This document shows, one piece after another, positions 5,746 through 6,416 of a stretch of DNA of 6,416 bases. The translations under genes were made by a program, and so were the position numbers. The stretch is taken from the NCBI GenBank assembly GCA_007128345.1, contig SKXS01000007.1, forward strand, positions 1 to 6,416, written 5' to 3'. This stretch comes from Spirochaetia bacterium. Lineage in GTDB: Bacteria > Spirochaetota > Spirochaetia > PWKH01. How positions within the stretch are numbered: position 1 is the first letter of the stretch; the number at the start of each line of letters is the position of its first letter. The notes beneath the pieces were generated by a model. That model ran no database searches, had not been told where the DNA came from, and saw only the letters and a list, made by a program, of their open reading frames with translations.

Positions 5746-6416
5746 ATGTCAGCGCTGCTGCTGAAGAATATTTACCATCTCTACCAAGGCGACGGGGAAG
5801 GGGAGCACAGCGGGTATGACCTGCTCGTGCAAAACAATCTGATCACCACAATCGGCAAGGGGCTGGCCGCTCCTCCGGGAGCCCGGGTGATTGACTGTTC
5901 CCATCATGTCGTAATTCCTGGGATGGTGAATACCCACCACCACTTCTACCAAGCGCTTACCCGCAACATACCCGAGGTGCAGAATGCAAAGCTCTTCGAC
6001 TGGCTGGTGCACCTCTATGAAATCTGGAAGCATGTGGATGCTGAAGCGGTGAGTGCATCATCCCTGCTCGCCATGGGTGAGCTCCTGAAGACGGGGTGCA
6101 CCCTCACCACGGACCACCACTACCTCTACCCCAGGGGAATCTCAGCGGACATCATGGCCCTGCAGTTTGAGGCCGCAGATACGCTGGGCATGCGCTTCAG
6201 CCCCAGCCGGGGCTCCATGTCCCTCTCCAGGAAGAACGGGGGGCTGCCTCCTGATTCCGTGGTGCAGGATGCGTCGGTCATCCTCGAAGATTCCCTGCGG
6301 GTTATTGAGCAGTTCCATGACACAGGCGAGTTCGCCATGCGCAAGGTGGTTCTCTCACCCTGCAGCCCCTTCAGCGTCACCCCGGATCTCATGAAGGAGT
6401 CGGCTAAGCTTGCAAG
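5746..6416 (+). CDS. 8-oxoguanine deaminase-type amidohydrolase, 3'-truncated by window edge
   Basis: N-terminal half (223 complete codons of an expected ~450) of an amidohydrolase of the 8-oxoguanine deaminase/hydroxydechloroatrazine ethylaminohydrolase (AtzB-like) group. 8-oxoguanine deaminase releases ammonia from 8-oxoguanine and yields urate. Visible marks are the beta-sandwich strand before the barrel (about 24-58), the metal-binding VNTHHHFYQ with His64 and His66, the family-specific LFDWLVHLYEIW (83-94), TTDHHYLYP (121-129), RGSMSLSRKNGGLPPD (155-170) and SPCSPFSV (204-211). The HYLYP, RGSMSLS and GGLPPD stretches match 8-oxoguanine deaminases better than ordinary guanine deaminases, by recall. 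The later metal ligands (HxxE, His, Asp) lie beyond the window. The gene starts 3 nt after the FAD subunit and is surely cotranscribed. An AtzB-like triazine role is much less likely next to a purine hydroxylase. No symbol is given because none is standard. Confidence 0.88.
   Translation, partial: MSALLLKNIYHLYQGDGEGEHSGYDLLVQNNLITTIGKGLAAPPGARVIDCSHHVVIPGMVNTHHHFYQALTRNIPEVQNAKLFDWLVHLYEIWKHVDAEAVSASSLLAMGELLKTGCTLTTDHHYLYPRGISADIMALQFEAADTLGMRFSPSRGSMSLSRKNGGLPPDSVVQDASVILEDSLRVIEQFHDTGEFAMRKVVLSPCSPFSVTPDLMKESAKLA

Overview
This window holds one strand-uniform, tightly packed gene block that reads as a purine-catabolism operon. In + strand order it carries: the 3' part of an SsnA-type amidohydrolase (cut by the left edge), a complete YgeY-type M20 metallohydrolase, a complete three-subunit xanthine-dehydrogenase-type molybdenum hydroxylase (molybdopterin subunit, [2Fe-2S] subunit, FAD subunit), and the 5' part of an 8-oxoguanine-deaminase-type amidohydrolase (cut by the right edge). 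I see no RNA genes, mobile elements, CRISPR arrays, attachment sites or convincing terminators, and there is no gene-free stretch longer than about 30 bases.

Layout. Positions 2-1021: ssnA-like, without its first ~100 codons. 1048-2268: ygeY-like, after a 26-nt gap with a strong Shine-Dalgarno. 2293-4431: molybdenum subunit, after a 24-nt gap. 4424-4894: iron-sulphur subunit, overlapping the previous gene by 8 nt. 4891-5742: FAD subunit, with a 4-nt ATGA overlap. 5746-6416: 8-oxoguanine deaminase-like, 3 nt after the previous stop, running off the end. No promoter is recognisable inside the block, so transcription probably starts upstream of the window and continues beyond it.

How the genes may work together. 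The molybdenum subunit keeps the full set of purine-contacting and catalytic residues known from xanthine dehydrogenase, so it is a credible xanthine/purine hydroxylase rather than a generic family member. 8-oxoguanine deaminase makes urate (2,6,8-trioxopurine) from 8-oxoguanine, the same compound that xanthine dehydrogenase makes from xanthine, so the two enzymes meet at urate. SsnA and YgeY are markers of the conserved cluster (E. coli ygeW-ygeX-ygeY-hyuA-ssnA-ygfK-xdhD region and its relatives) tied to anaerobic purine/urate breakdown and to the selenium-dependent molybdenum hydroxylase trait. The individual reactions of SsnA and YgeY are not settled from sequence.

Organism. The DNA is moderately GC-rich (roughly 60% by eye), with strong AAGGAG/AGGAGG ribosome-binding sites and many overlapping genes. 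The gene content suggests an anaerobic or fermentative bacterium able to use purines. Clostridia-type Firmicutes or Spirochaetes are plausible hosts, but the window does not fix the phylum. The system belongs to known families; the most interesting point is the particular combination of genes, not a wholly new machine.
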